A DNA stretch of 64,000 nt from Mucilaginibacter sp. Bleaf8 (GCF_018390515.1 NZ_JAHBBK010000003.1:124001-188000), one strand, 5' to 3'. Counted from the first letter of the stretch, positions 20,693 to 30,295 are shown. Notes: a model not told the origin generated them from the sequence alone. Made by a program: numbers and translations.

Positions 20693-21703
20693 TTACGCAT
20701 TCAGCATCATCTCCTTTATCTTGTTGATCCTTTCAATAGAGTAACGGCTCTCATCGCTTACGCTTTCACCAAAAATTATTTCATTAACGAATGCCTCCAA
20801 TAAGGCGACGGGAGGAAATTTATTATAACGGTCCATATAAGCGTTGATAAAAATGCGGCGGTAAAACGCTCGTTCCTGCTCTGCTTTTTTATCGCTATAT
20901 GCCTTCCATAATTTTACCTTAGTTTCATGGTCAATCACCCTAAATTTAAATTGTTTTTCCTGATAGTTTGTAAAGTAGGCAAACGTTTTAGGGTCGTTAA
21001 ATCCAAGGAAGTCAACATATTTCACCTTCTCTATACTATCAAAAGCCTGTATAATAAAGTCATTGAATATGATGAGGCTATTATCGTCCCAGGAAGCAAT
21101 TCCAACGGTATTTCTGGTGTACTCGAAGTCATCGCCAACTGTATTCAGATAAATTACGTTCAGTGGAATTGAAGCAAGTTGGTCAAGATCTGGCTTAGTG
21201 CTATAAATCAACTTCCGTAGTTTTTCCTGAAAATCATTGGAGATTTTAAAACCGGGGTCACAAATTGATGTTCGGTAAACCTGTAGCAAAAAGAACCTTC
21301 GGATAATAATCGACTCGTCAAAATTTAATTCCGGCGTGCCTAAGAAATCATGCCCCCTCAGTTTGGGTAAAACTTGTTTTAAAAAATCTTGCTCAATAGC
21401 TGTAAAAATATCTTCGCAGCCGGTGCAGAATACATAGTCTACTGAATATGGAATCACCTTTGCCTGTTTTATTTCTTCTTCAGTAGGTGCCCTTCCAAAA
21501 GTTCCTTCAACTACAGCAGCTGAGGTGCTACGCTGAAATTTGGCTTGGATGCCATTTCTATTGTTGGAAATATCGAACATCATACCTGTTTCCCGGATGT
21601 TACCTCCGTTATGGTTCAGGCAGCTACGGATAATCGCATCAGTAAGGTAATGGGTGTTTTTCCTATCAGCTTCTTTTTCCTTGCACAATTTGCATATCGG
21701 CAT
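20693..21703 (-). CDS. Zinc-ribbon/treble-clef protein of unknown function (HNH-like layout)
   Basis: A 336-residue protein with metal-binding pairs C4-x2-C7 and C93-x2-C96, and a histidine in NTHYLTDAI between them. This spacing resembles the zinc-binding halves of HNH-associated treble-clef proteins, in which a 'SH-I-P' motif follows the first CxxC. No catalytic HNH motif is seen. The rest is alpha/beta with a basic C-terminus. It is a single gene within the nuclease-rich island; function unknown. Confidence 0.65.
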   Translation of the reverse strand: MPICKLCKEKEADRKNTHYLTDAIIRSCLNHNGGNIRETGMMFDISNNRNGIQAKFQRSTSAAVVEGTFGRAPTEEEIKQAKVIPYSVDYVFCTGCEDIFTAIEQDFLKQVLPKLRGHDFLGTPELNFDESIIIRRFFLLQVYRTSICDPGFKISNDFQEKLRKLIYSTKPDLDQLASIPLNVIYLNTVGDDFEYTRNTVGIASWDDNSLIIFNDFIIQAFDSIEKVKYVDFLGFNDPKTFAYFTNYQEKQFKFRVIDHETKVKLWKAYSDKKAEQERAFYRRIFINAYMDRYNKFPPVALLEAFVNEIIFGESVSDESRYSIERINKIKEMMLNA

Positions 21704-21743
21704 AACTGTTATTCTTTTAAGGTTACTTAAGATAATCGCTTAA

Positions 21744-21964
21744 TCATCGTTGAGGAATTTCAGGCACGTCATAAGGATGTTCAATGGCATTCATGATTTG
21801 AACCAACCGGTGTCTCGGGTGGCCATCTTTATCATTTCGCTTCAACATTTCTAAATTTCTTTTTACCGCCTCTTTTACCTCATATTGGGTAGAAGCCCTG
21901 TACAACCTTAATATAGATGGCATGTTGCTGTTTCAAAATATGCTATCAGTTCCTGATCTGTCAT
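21744..21964 (-). pseudogene. Small DUF6965-like gene broken by a frameshift
   Basis: The minus strand from the ATG at 21964 reads MTDQELIAYFETAT and then goes out of frame. From the ATG at 21923 a second frame reads PSILRLYRASTQYEVKEAVKRN, then LEMLKRN and a C-terminal HPYDVPEIPQR, ending at 21744. Together they resemble an intact ~73-aa Bacteroidota protein (my recollection of the DUF6965 type). Either the gene is frameshifted or only the 59-aa second frame is made. Confidence 0.45.
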
Positions 21965-22010
21965 CCTGTAAAAATAGTAATTTACTACCTTTACCTACCG
22001 GCATAATCAC

Positions 22011-23183
22011 ATGAGCACACCACTGAAAGTATATATTGATACCAACATCCTGAACGATGTTGCCCCCAAAGACAAACCCTGGGCCACAACAAAATGGGGC
22101 GAATACCTGTCGGAGCTAAGTAAAAACGGAACAATTGAAGTTTGGGCAAGTCCCGGCAATTGTCTTGAAATTGCTTTGAATCCAGACCTCGACCACCGGA
22201 ACAATATGGCATTGGCTCTGAATACCCTTATCAGGGGGCAACGAATGATGCCGGTTTATGAGACATTTGTTATTGAAAAATTTCTGATGAATGTTGGACA
22301 GGTCTGGCCAGAAGCGGTTTTTTATCAGCCACTTCAAAAAATAAAAAAACTTTCACAGCAGATATATATCGCTCTTATTGGTCAATTAGCAGCATTAAAA
22401 GATTATGACTGTAAAGCAGGATTTCCTGGAATAATTAAACCCAAAATCATTACTCAAATTATCCACGCTGATTTATTCGAAGACCCTAAAGCAAAACTGG
22501 TTACTCGTTTGGAGCAACTAAAACATAATCAATATTTGCAGGAAAATTATTTTGGTAAATACGAGCAAATGTCCATCGAAGAATTGCAGAATTTGGAGCA
22601 ATCGTTGAAGGATAAAAAGTATAAAGTTGATAAATCTGCTGTGACCTTTTTGAAAAACAATAAGCAGGCATTTATTCAGGGTTATTCCAAAGAGGAACTA
22701 CAATTTGCTGTAAATCAGGTTTTCGAGTATTTCGATGATGCTTTATTTTCAATTCAATTTATAAATATTAGTAAAAATTGGAATCCTCTTAATGATAGCA
22801 GCGTAAAACCACTTCATCCGGAGCTTATCGCAAAATTCGCTGATGTACCTGATCGAAACGACATTGCTATATTGTTACAGGCCTTACAAGAACGATTTTA
22901 CCAAAAATTGGGTGTGCCACAAATGTACTATGAGATCATAATCAATGAATTGGAAAAAGCCTTGAATACCGGCAAAATACCCACAGGAGGTTTGATACTT
23001 GATGGGCACCACGCAAGTGCTGCGATGAATGTAGATTTTTTCTTGTGCCGGGATAGCCGCCTATTATCGACCGTGAAATCTATGTATAAACGAGTAAACG
23101 AGATTGATGGAGGTGCCAGGGAAGCAATGGATAGCATGGGCGAATTTGAACGTAAAATTAAAACGGCGCTCAATAAAAAATAA
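22011..23183 (+). CDS. PIN-like domain protein (second copy type)
   Basis: A 390-residue protein beginning LKVYIDTNILNDV (D10), a standard PIN first strand. E53 lies in NCLEIAL, and a distal LDGHHASAAMNVDFFLCRDSRLLST block supplies D331 and D342/D348. The catalytic carboxylates are therefore all present, separated by a ~270-residue helical insert. It is the only plus-strand gene between two minus-strand groups and ends 9 bp from the convergent HEPN-like gene. No antitoxin-sized partner is adjacent, arguing against a plain VapBC system. Confidence 0.7.
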   Translation: MSTPLKVYIDTNILNDVAPKDKPWATTKWGEYLSELSKNGTIEVWASPGNCLEIALNPDLDHRNNMALALNTLIRGQRMMPVYETFVIEKFLMNVGQVWPEAVFYQPLQKIKKLSQQIYIALIGQLAALKDYDCKAGFPGIIKPKIITQIIHADLFEDPKAKLVTRLEQLKHNQYLQENYFGKYEQMSIEELQNLEQSLKDKKYKVDKSAVTFLKNNKQAFIQGYSKEELQFAVNQVFEYFDDALFSIQFINISKNWNPLNDSSVKPLHPELIAKFADVPDRNDIAILLQALQERFYQKLGVPQMYYEIIINELEKALNTGKIPTGGLILDGHHASAAMNVDFFLCRDSRLLSTVKSMYKRVNEIDGGAREAMDSMGEFERKIKTALNKK

Positions 23184-23192
23184 GCCTGTTTT

Positions 23193-23750
23193 TCAGTTGA
23201 GTATATCCCGTTCTATCCAATCCGGTACTTTAAATTTTGTTTTGTCATAGTACCATTGAATGGCCTGCTGCGTAATTTTCCTGGCCTCTCTCGCATTGGC
23301 AATGGTTTGGATTTCATGCGCTACTACTGCCAGTTCGTGTATTTTGTAATGTGTCAACTGATTACGCCAGCCCTTTAATTTAAGCAGGTTTTTATACGGT
23401 ACCTCATTTTGCAAATTCGGTTTGGTTTTCTCCATAAAGTCCGCTACCCAGGTTGACCATTTTTCATCAAAAGAGGTTTTGATAATCATTGTTTCCAAAT
23501 CCCTTTTTTGAATCGGCTTCAAATTCTGAATGCCATCTGCAAAATTCATCTGGTCGAAATATTCTCCATTTATAAAAGCTTCCAAAAACAGGAATGCTGA
23601 TAATATACTGTGCCTGATATATCTTTTAGGAAAAATAGGGGCATCGCTTTCCACCCGCCATTTTTCAACCTTTTCAGCTTCCGCTAAAAAGTATTCCATG
23701 TCGTCCCAATATTCTGTGATCAGGTTATGGGGTTTTCTAATTGCGTTCAT
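23193..23750 (-). CDS. HEPN-like protein (RN-x3-H motif)
   Basis: A 185-residue all-helical protein. The segment GWRNQLTHYK carries R129-N130 ... H134, the RX4H motif of HEPN RNases; the surrounding helices fit a four-helix bundle. It is the last gene of a tight four-gene minus-strand run: 27 bp separate it from the upstream PD-(D/E)XK gene. HEPN proteins are common RNase effectors or toxin partners in defence; activity is inferred from the motif only. Confidence 0.6.
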   Translation of the reverse strand: MNAIRKPHNLITEYWDDMEYFLAEAEKVEKWRVESDAPIFPKRYIRHSILSAFLFLEAFINGEYFDQMNFADGIQNLKPIQKRDLETMIIKTSFDEKWSTWVADFMEKTKPNLQNEVPYKNLLKLKGWRNQLTHYKIHELAVVAHEIQTIANAREARKITQQAIQWYYDKTKFKVPDWIERDILN

Positions 23751-23777
23751 CTTAAACGAAGATAAGGATAAGGCCCG

Positions 23778-25766
23778 CTAAACTTGCGCATCCTGGAAAG
23801 CGGCCATCTGTAAATATACCTGCACAGGAAATTCGTTAACGGTCATTTTTTGATCATGTATTTTGACTTTCGACTCGTGCATTTTTAGCAGGCGATTGTT
23901 ACGCAGGTAATCATCAAGGTTGGCACAAAACTCTGCTTCTGTATTATATAGGACATTCGCCCCTTCCCGTTCATTTACAATCTGTTTGTTTTCGGAATAA
24001 CTGGTAAAATGAATGATCCGGTTGTAAAGCATGTACCCTTCAAACAGGTAAAAATCCATTACTGGTACATCATCAATGATGCAACCCGTGAAAATTGGGT
24101 AATTGGTAATTACCGCACGTACAATCTTTTTGCCGCTGATATCGCCGGTTATGGGCTTCAATTCTTCCGTATGGGCTATAAGGAAATCCGTTTTTTTATT
24201 CACCTGTGCAGCTCCCTCGCTTAACCGGTTATAACTGAAATGATAATCAAATGGTTCCATCGGGTACCTGATGCACTTAATTTCTGCAATCACTACAATA
24301 TCTTTCAGCACCAATAGCAGATCGATCTCTTCATAAGCTCCGGAGGGAATTCTAAACCTGTTTGCCGTTGGGATATGAAAGGAATATCCTTTTTTGGTTA
24401 AATGCTTGCCGATATTGGCCTTTACATGGTTTTCTAAGGCTTTGCCCCGTTTTTCCAACTTGTATCCGCCCGATTCTAACCAGTAATCAATCAGGTAGTA
24501 GGTCACCGGTGCCACAGTCGTTAAAAAGGGAACTAACAAATCTTCGTCAGATGGCAAGAAAGGCCGCTGCCAAAAATTCACGCGGTCTTCAGGCCCATTG
24601 CTCAATAAATTGACAAAGCTTTCTACCTCTGCCTGGGTATAGGTTGTTCTGGCGAGCAGATAATCTACCAGGCTTTTTCGGGCTATCCGGAAAGGAATAT
24701 GCTGCACTTCTGCTAAGGTAAAACAATCCCCTTGTTCAACCGATATGTCGGCAACCTTATTAAATAAATGTTGCACCATGCTGAAAAGGCATAGTACATC
24801 CCATAAGCGCAGCGGTTGAAGACGGGGAAGCGCTGCATTTTCCAAAAAGCCATAAAATGCCTGTATCGATCCAAAAAAAGAAAGCTCGTCACCGCGCTCA
24901 GTCTGATCAATTCCTACTGACAGCACATATTCAATATATCCGGTGGCGGTGTAAGAAACGGCTTCAATCCGAATATTTTCAACCTTTCTTTGAACCCACG
25001 CTTTAGGGTAATAAGGGCTATCCGGATGCTTGCTTAAATGTTCACTTAACTGCAGGTAGTAAGAAAGGCTTTCTTGTTGTAACCTGAACCTACCGATCTC
25101 TTCCAGCACTAACCTCCTTTGATCTTTGAACCAAATAGCATATTGGTTTTTTCCGGTCACACGATAAAATCCATCGTTGCAAACCATGGAGTCATAGGAT
25201 GTTTTAAAACCGAAATAAACATTGGAGATCAGATCGAGTTGGTTCAAATAAAATATAGAAAGGGAGTCCGATTGACCGCTAACGGTTTTCATCTGCTTCT
25301 TAAAATAACCAGCGCTCCCCATCAACGCATTCATCACATCTATAGTAGCGACCAAACCACTGGATGTATTAATGTTGCCAATACTTGGATCGGTAGAGCT
25401 TGAACGGTGGGCAAACAATTCAGTCAATTCTATATGTGCCTGTCCATTTTGTCCCTTCCTATACATTTTTAGCATATCTGTATAAGTGCCGTTATGTTGT
25501 GCTACCAGGCATTCCGATACTTCCTTATAGGAAAGGCCAGATTTAATCAGGTTGCTCTCGATCTGTTCTAAAATGTTTTTGAATATTGCACTGAGTAACG
25601 TAATTACCCGGCAGGTATTAATCATTGGCATCAGGTCATCCTTTTCTTCGGACGGCAGCGCTTCACCCCATGCCTTTAGAGCATTCTGTAAGGCGGTAAC
25701 ATTAAATGCCTGGTTAAAGGGATTGAAATTCTTATTAGTTAGCAGTTGTTGTCGAAGGTCTGGCAT
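23778..25766 (-). CDS. Large PD-(D/E)XK nuclease-like protein
   Basis: A 662-residue protein. The first ~430 residues are helical, without recognised motifs. The nuclease core lies at about 440-500: E445 in GKALENHV, E480-I-D482, then VVIAEIKC with E495 and K497. The spacing D-x12-E-x-K is ideal for a PD-(D/E)XK fold. The C-terminal ~150 residues are alpha/beta. It is third in a tight minus-strand gene run, 62 bp after the DUF6615-like gene. It may be the DNA-cutting effector of that unit. Confidence 0.72.
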   Translation of the reverse strand: MPDLRQQLLTNKNFNPFNQAFNVTALQNALKAWGEALPSEEKDDLMPMINTCRVITLLSAIFKNILEQIESNLIKSGLSYKEVSECLVAQHNGTYTDMLKMYRKGQNGQAHIELTELFAHRSSSTDPSIGNINTSSGLVATIDVMNALMGSAGYFKKQMKTVSGQSDSLSIFYLNQLDLISNVYFGFKTSYDSMVCNDGFYRVTGKNQYAIWFKDQRRLVLEEIGRFRLQQESLSYYLQLSEHLSKHPDSPYYPKAWVQRKVENIRIEAVSYTATGYIEYVLSVGIDQTERGDELSFFGSIQAFYGFLENAALPRLQPLRLWDVLCLFSMVQHLFNKVADISVEQGDCFTLAEVQHIPFRIARKSLVDYLLARTTYTQAEVESFVNLLSNGPEDRVNFWQRPFLPSDEDLLVPFLTTVAPVTYYLIDYWLESGGYKLEKRGKALENHVKANIGKHLTKKGYSFHIPTANRFRIPSGAYEEIDLLLVLKDIVVIAEIKCIRYPMEPFDYHFSYNRLSEGAAQVNKKTDFLIAHTEELKPITGDISGKKIVRAVITNYPIFTGCIIDDVPVMDFYLFEGYMLYNRIIHFTSYSENKQIVNEREGANVLYNTEAEFCANLDDYLRNNRLLKMHESKVKIHDQKMTVNEFPVQVYLQMAAFQDAQV

Positions 25767-25828
25767 TTGGATATTAGGGTTTAGACGTTACAAGTTAGCT
25801 CACCCTTGCTGAAGGAACAATATAAAAT

Positions 25829-26683
25829 TCAGGAAAGTACGTATAAACCTCCTGCAGCACGTTCCCTGGTGAGTACAATCCGGTATTTTGGCTTGAATCC
25901 TTGCTGTAGATCATACGTTGGCGCGGCAAAAATTTCCTTTGCCGGTATTCCACTGATCTTACCTCTTGGTTCAATCTCATTCCAGCCATGCGCTTCATCA
26001 ATGTCTTCCCTCGAATAATAAACAATCGGGAGCTTAACCATTTCTGCCAGTTCCTCAAAAATCTCCATTGCCGGCGCATCAGTAAGTATCCTGAGCATTT
26101 CTGATAAAGGGAAAGCATGCAAGGGATGCAGATCTTCAAAAGCAGGTATCTTCACCTTCGTTTTTCCAGGCTTCGCAGCCTTGAAAAATTTCAGCTTAAC
26201 CAATTCGGCATTACAGGCGGTAAGCCCAAACTGCCGGTAACGATACTTTCCCGACTCTTCCAACCTGTCATGGTATCCGCCATCATCAAAATAATTGTAA
26301 AAAAGGTAGCAGGCCTGGCCGCCTTTCCTTTTCGCATAATCGATCAGCAGGTCTATCTGGTAGGAACCATCAACTTTGTGGCTGATATTGGGGTATTTTC
26401 CTTTTTTGCTAAGGATCTTTGCCTGCAATGCGATCAGCAGGTAGCCTTTTCTCGTTTCTATAAAAACTTCGAGGTCATTCCCATTTTGTTGCTCTGCTTT
26501 TGCCTCATAGATTTCTATAGGCAAGCGGTCTGCTTTTGCCTGATACCAAAAGTCAAAGATCAGGTTTTCTGTTACGGTCGTTTCACTGACCCTTTGGTTT
26601 CTGACTCTGGCGAAGCGCATTCGCTCCCAGATACGGCTGCCGTATTGGTAGAAAAAATTCAATGCATCTTCTGAATTAGCCAT
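25829..26683 (-). CDS. DUF6615-like protein with PD-(D/E)XK-type motif
   Basis: A 284-residue protein. The N-terminal half has TVTENLIFDF, NGNDLEVFIETRKGYLLIALQAKIL, i.e. acidic residues at about E39 and D70/E72 followed by Q87-x-K89. This (D ... QxK) form is typical of DUF6615 and related restriction-like proteins. The second half (YSREDIDEAHGWNEI ... VLTRERAAGGLYVLS) has no recognised motif. It lies 30 bp after the modification-dependent nuclease-like gene and 62 bp before the 662-aa nuclease gene. Family name from memory, moderately sure. Confidence 0.65.
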   Translation of the reverse strand: MANSEDALNFFYQYGSRIWERMRFARVRNQRVSETTVTENLIFDFWYQAKADRLPIEIYEAKAEQQNGNDLEVFIETRKGYLLIALQAKILSKKGKYPNISHKVDGSYQIDLLIDYAKRKGGQACYLFYNYFDDGGYHDRLEESGKYRYRQFGLTACNAELVKLKFFKAAKPGKTKVKIPAFEDLHPLHAFPLSEMLRILTDAPAMEIFEELAEMVKLPIVYYSREDIDEAHGWNEIEPRGKISGIPAKEIFAAPTYDLQQGFKPKYRIVLTRERAAGGLYVLS

Positions 26684-26713
26684 GAGAAATTAAAGTAATC
26701 AGTATTAGTTTAA

Positions 26714-28279
26714 TCAGGTATGGTTTAAATAATCAAAGTTCTGGTATTCAAAATCTAAACCTATGGTTTGCTGAATATGGGCAATAAACTTTTGATCTCT
26801 TGCGCTGGGCTTCTCCGGCCCAACAATAATAATTTTTAAATCCGGGTGCTTTTTGAAACGGTGTACATAATCCAGTAATTGTCCGATGCCCTCCCTGATA
26901 CAGCGGTATGGGCTTTCAAAAGGCTTGATTTCATACATCCATTCAGATTTACCAGATTCCCTGTACACATCGACACGGTTTTCATATTCCCGCTCCACGC
27001 GATGCCCCTTATGTTTTTCCTTTAAGTAACGGATAAACCGGTTCTGCATCATGTTATGTATCTGCCTGACCACCACCTGCGATTTATTTCCCCTGGTATA
27101 ATCATTTTCGTCTCTGTCCTTGTCGTCCTCATCTCCCTCTGTTTCTTCTTCAGTCAACTCCGGCGCTTTTGATCCTTTTGCAAATAGCGCATAAGGCCCG
27201 AAGATTTTCTTCAACTCTGGTTTTCCAACCTTTATTTCATGTATCGTCTCCGCATAGGTCAGGCCCGTACTCCGCTTAAATCCCCAATCCATAAACTCCA
27301 CATGAATATGGTGCCCCAGCTTATTTGGCTGGTAACTATAAACAGTTCCATTCCTTTTAACTACCGTTGCATAGGCTATTATGGTTAGCTTGTTATGCGT
27401 TCCCTGTGATTTCACCGCGATAATATCACCCTCGCGGATTTGCAGCAAAAGGCGGAAATACCGCTTCATCTTTGAAATCTCCGGTTTTTTCTCCTTGTAG
27501 TTGTTCGTTACAATCTGGTCTATTTCTGCCGGGTTGGCAAGCGCATAAGGACTGAAGTTATAATAATCCATAAAACCAATTGCCAGATCACTTGCTTTCA
27601 GCATATCGGGAAATACATCGACCGTATCACCGCCATGCTCATCACTGTATTTACTACCGAAAACATAGAATCTTCTGTCTTTTAACCGGTACAGCTTATA
27701 AACACGCGCAACAAAGTCCTCAACAGGTTCTTCGGGAGGCTTTTGTTCCAGGATATAGGTCTGCATTTCGTAAACCGTAGTGGAACTGTTAAAATTTCCG
27801 CTTAGTCCCTTGGCGATCTGAAGTAGCGCAGGTTTACTGTAAACGGGCAAGAGCTGTTTATGGGAGTATAAAAAGGCGATTTTCCATTTGACGATAGAAT
27901 GGGTTTTGATATCCTCGATCAATGCAAATTGATTCGCCTGGGCTAATCTGACAATCTCTTTAATCCGGTTATGGATGGTGGTGAATGCTTCTTCAGCAGT
28001 TTTACCGAGTGTGGCATACCACGCATAGGTACCGTCATACTCAAACATTTTAGCAAAATGTTTATCCTCTTCTTTTGGTATCCAGATACCAAATTTATTT
28101 AGTGAGTTATTTCCAATAGCGCCCAGTTCCGCGCTTCCATATTCCAGCCAATAACAAAAAGATGTCGGGTCATTCAGGTTAGCATACCTTTCCAGGGTCA
28201 TGTTCCGTATGGCGGCTAATGTCCATTCGGCATGAAAATCGGCAAGTTTATCGTCAAAAACTGAAGGATCTAATTCCAT
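26714..28279 (-). CDS. Putative modification-dependent restriction protein (PUA/EVE-like module plus PD-(D/E)XK)
   Basis: A 521-residue, three-part protein. Residues 1-175 resemble the N-terminal module found beside McrB-type proteins (GSAELGAIGN..LNKFGIW, VKWKIAFLYSHKQLLPVYSK). Residues about 280-335 (REGDIIAVKSQGT ... IIAYATVV ... HHIHVEFMDWGF) look like a PUA/EVE-type base-reading fold. After an acidic linker (380-395), residues 425-470 carry RVDVYR, WMYEIKP and GIGQLLDY: D437, E450-x-K452 and Q467, a PD-(D/E)XK core. It is the first gene of the four-gene run, so probably the sensor for modified DNA. Confidence 0.7.
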   Translation of the reverse strand: MELDPSVFDDKLADFHAEWTLAAIRNMTLERYANLNDPTSFCYWLEYGSAELGAIGNNSLNKFGIWIPKEEDKHFAKMFEYDGTYAWYATLGKTAEEAFTTIHNRIKEIVRLAQANQFALIEDIKTHSIVKWKIAFLYSHKQLLPVYSKPALLQIAKGLSGNFNSSTTVYEMQTYILEQKPPEEPVEDFVARVYKLYRLKDRRFYVFGSKYSDEHGGDTVDVFPDMLKASDLAIGFMDYYNFSPYALANPAEIDQIVTNNYKEKKPEISKMKRYFRLLLQIREGDIIAVKSQGTHNKLTIIAYATVVKRNGTVYSYQPNKLGHHIHVEFMDWGFKRSTGLTYAETIHEIKVGKPELKKIFGPYALFAKGSKAPELTEEETEGDEDDKDRDENDYTRGNKSQVVVRQIHNMMQNRFIRYLKEKHKGHRVEREYENRVDVYRESGKSEWMYEIKPFESPYRCIREGIGQLLDYVHRFKKHPDLKIIIVGPEKPSARDQKFIAHIQQTIGLDFEYQNFDYLNHT

Positions 28280-28373
28280 AAGTGATAAAGTTAGTAAAGC
28301 AATAATACACTTATCCGTTTATAATTCTATACCGCTGCCTTCGGCAAGCGCTTAGCTACCTGATTTTATCCTT

Positions 28374-29078
28374 TTACCTCTTTATTCTTTTCGCCTGCTG
28401 CTCAAAATCATAAACCGCATCATCCAGTTTTAAGCCACGGTATAATTCCAGCTTATCAATATACCTATCCAATTCCCTCGTTAGTTTAGATTTCCCTAAC
28501 TTCATTTCTACCTCTGCCTTAATCTGCCATAAGTTACCTATAACCACATTCATTTTTTCCCTTTGCTTCACCATCTGCTCGTAACTAATTCCCACAAATC
28601 TTTCCCTCAGCATTGTCTTTTTATACTTGAAAAGTTTCTGGCTGCATACTATTTTATCTCCCTTTTCACCAACCATTTTAAAGCCCGCCAGGTTTGCTGT
28701 TTTTAAAGACGCCTCAAAATTATCATCCCCAATGTCACTCCTGTTAATGGTTATGATTTGCTCTTTTCTGATTTTGGATAGGTGGGGCAATATAAACTGT
28801 ATTAATGCATTAGTTAAAAAGCCTTTTTTACGGGCTGCCGGAACAATGTACCAATGCAGATCCATGTTCATATCGAGGACCGCCCCAATACATTTTCCTT
28901 TTTTGTTTTTAATAAAATAGAACCGGTACGGCGATACGTCCCCCAACTTATTGAAGTCAATATCTTTCCATACTACACCATATTCAACATTTTCCCCTAT
29001 AGGATGTGCAGCAATATATGCCTGGGAATTTTTTCGGTTAAAGTGATCTATGATCTCCTGAATTGCTTTGTCTGTCAT
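28374..29078 (-). CDS. GNAT-like N-acetyltransferase domain protein
   Basis: A 234-residue protein. Residues 45-130 follow a GNAT fold: strands around RFYFIKNKKGKCIGAVLDMN, an acyl-CoA-binding-like loop PAARKKGFLTNALIQFILPHL and a distal FEASLKTANLAGFKMVG. The C-terminal ~95 residues are helical and possibly coiled-coil (KQREKMNVVIGNLWQIKAEVEMKLG). It lies 94 bp upstream of the four-gene nuclease run on the same strand and may be cotranscribed. Substrate unknown. Confidence 0.65.
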   Translation of the reverse strand: MTDKAIQEIIDHFNRKNSQAYIAAHPIGENVEYGVVWKDIDFNKLGDVSPYRFYFIKNKKGKCIGAVLDMNMDLHWYIVPAARKKGFLTNALIQFILPHLSKIRKEQIITINRSDIGDDNFEASLKTANLAGFKMVGEKGDKIVCSQKLFKYKKTMLRERFVGISYEQMVKQREKMNVVIGNLWQIKAEVEMKLGKSKLTRELDRYIDKLELYRGLKLDDAVYDFEQQAKRIKR

Positions 29079-29404
29079 ACTTATATATTATGTTCAGCAT
29101 TTGAATTACCGAAACAAAGGGATGAAGATAGCCAATACTTGTGTCGCTAAAAATTTACCTAATCAATGTTTTTTAACGCCCTAATCGCCAACTATCTTTT
29201 AGCTAATGAAATAATTAATTTGCTATTGACTTTCAGAAAAAATCAATTTACTTTTGGATGTGCTTGTTGGTAAGCCTGCTCGTCCGTGCAAAGATTTCAT
29301 CGTCCATCGGTTAGATAATATAAACTTATACCAGGCTTATTATCGAACAACAGATTACGGACGCAAATTTCAGATAATCGGCTTGGTTAACATAAGGATA
29401 TATT
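29079..29404 (+). promoter_or_regulatory. 326-bp upstream region with a Bacteroidota-type promoter candidate
   Basis: TACTTTTG at 29249-29256 matches the Bacteroidota -7 consensus TAnnTTTG, with a TTG at 29226-29228, 20 bp upstream, as the -33 box. Transcription would leave a leader of ~140 bases before the start at 29405. No small gene is supported here. Confidence 0.4.
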
Positions 29405-30193
29405 ATGAACCACATCGATTTTTTCAAACTTCAAGCGAAAAATCTCCATCGAGATTACAAGACCCAAAAAACTATTTTAGAGGAGGACGGCAATTCATAT
29501 TTGGAATATGATCCAAAGTTCTTCGACGTTGATGCCATTTTCGAGGACTACGAAATCGACGATAAAGGTTTCACACTAATGAGTGCCCAGCACCTCGTAG
29601 CAAAAATGCTTAGGTTTAATAAATGGCCGGATTTAATAAACGCAACTAAGCCTGAGTTGGAATTAGCAAAGCTGAAATTTATCAATCAAAATAAAATTCC
29701 ATTAGTGGAATGGGACTTTCAGGTTGCGGGTGTCGAGCGCGAACATGATATGGTTTTCGACCCTGATGATGAATTGGATTACTACAAGCATTGCCTTAGT
29801 CACTATGATGGCTCTGTCATATTTTCTCCCACTTATCTTTTAGAAAAGAGTTTAGCCGAAATGGCTGATAATGAAAGCGCCGAACCGCCGAAAGTCCAAG
29901 ACCCTAAAACAAGCGTAAAAATTACATCACTTCCATTAAGCTATGAGGATCGTGCCGAATTTATTGTGGAAGCCAATAGCGAATTTGACCGCATAGTAGA
30001 GCGTATGGAGCCGCAAAATTCGAAACAAACCCTTGAACTCTGGAATGCCGAAAGTTATGTAGATGATTTGTTTAACGAGATAACTTTACCGATTGACCGC
30101 GACTATGCATTATCATTGATCAGTGCTTTCCTGGTCGGTCACGTTGCTAACTTAGCTGCACAAGCAGATGAAATGATTAACGAGATAAATTAG
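29405..30193 (+). CDS. Hypothetical protein with a Bacteroidota 'QAKNLHRDYKTQ' N-terminal module
   Basis: A 262-residue acidic protein. The first ~95 residues (DFFKLQAKNLHRDYKTQ, YDPKFFDVDAIF, FTLMSAQHLVAKMLRFNKWPDLI, ELELAKLKF) match a small conserved module found fused to many Bacteroidota proteins of unknown function. The rest is acidic, with SYVDDLFNEITLPIDRDYALSLISAFL. No catalytic motif or membrane segment seen. It is an isolated plus-strand gene in the island. Confidence 0.65.
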   Translation: MNHIDFFKLQAKNLHRDYKTQKTILEEDGNSYLEYDPKFFDVDAIFEDYEIDDKGFTLMSAQHLVAKMLRFNKWPDLINATKPELELAKLKFINQNKIPLVEWDFQVAGVEREHDMVFDPDDELDYYKHCLSHYDGSVIFSPTYLLEKSLAEMADNESAEPPKVQDPKTSVKITSLPLSYEDRAEFIVEANSEFDRIVERMEPQNSKQTLELWNAESYVDDLFNEITLPIDRDYALSLISAFLVGHVANLAAQADEMINEIN

Positions 30194-30295
30194 CATTAGC
30201 AATTTCGCAGTTTTCCTGATTAGAATGAGATCAAAATAAAGTTTCATGGTTCATTAATAATAAGCATGCCGATCACCTGCACAGACTAAACAAAT

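Noticed and set aside
23193..28279. Canonical type IV McrBC or type II restriction system
   Set aside because: No GTPase (McrB AAA+) motif and no methyltransferase gene in the run; motifs fit only individual nuclease-like proteins.
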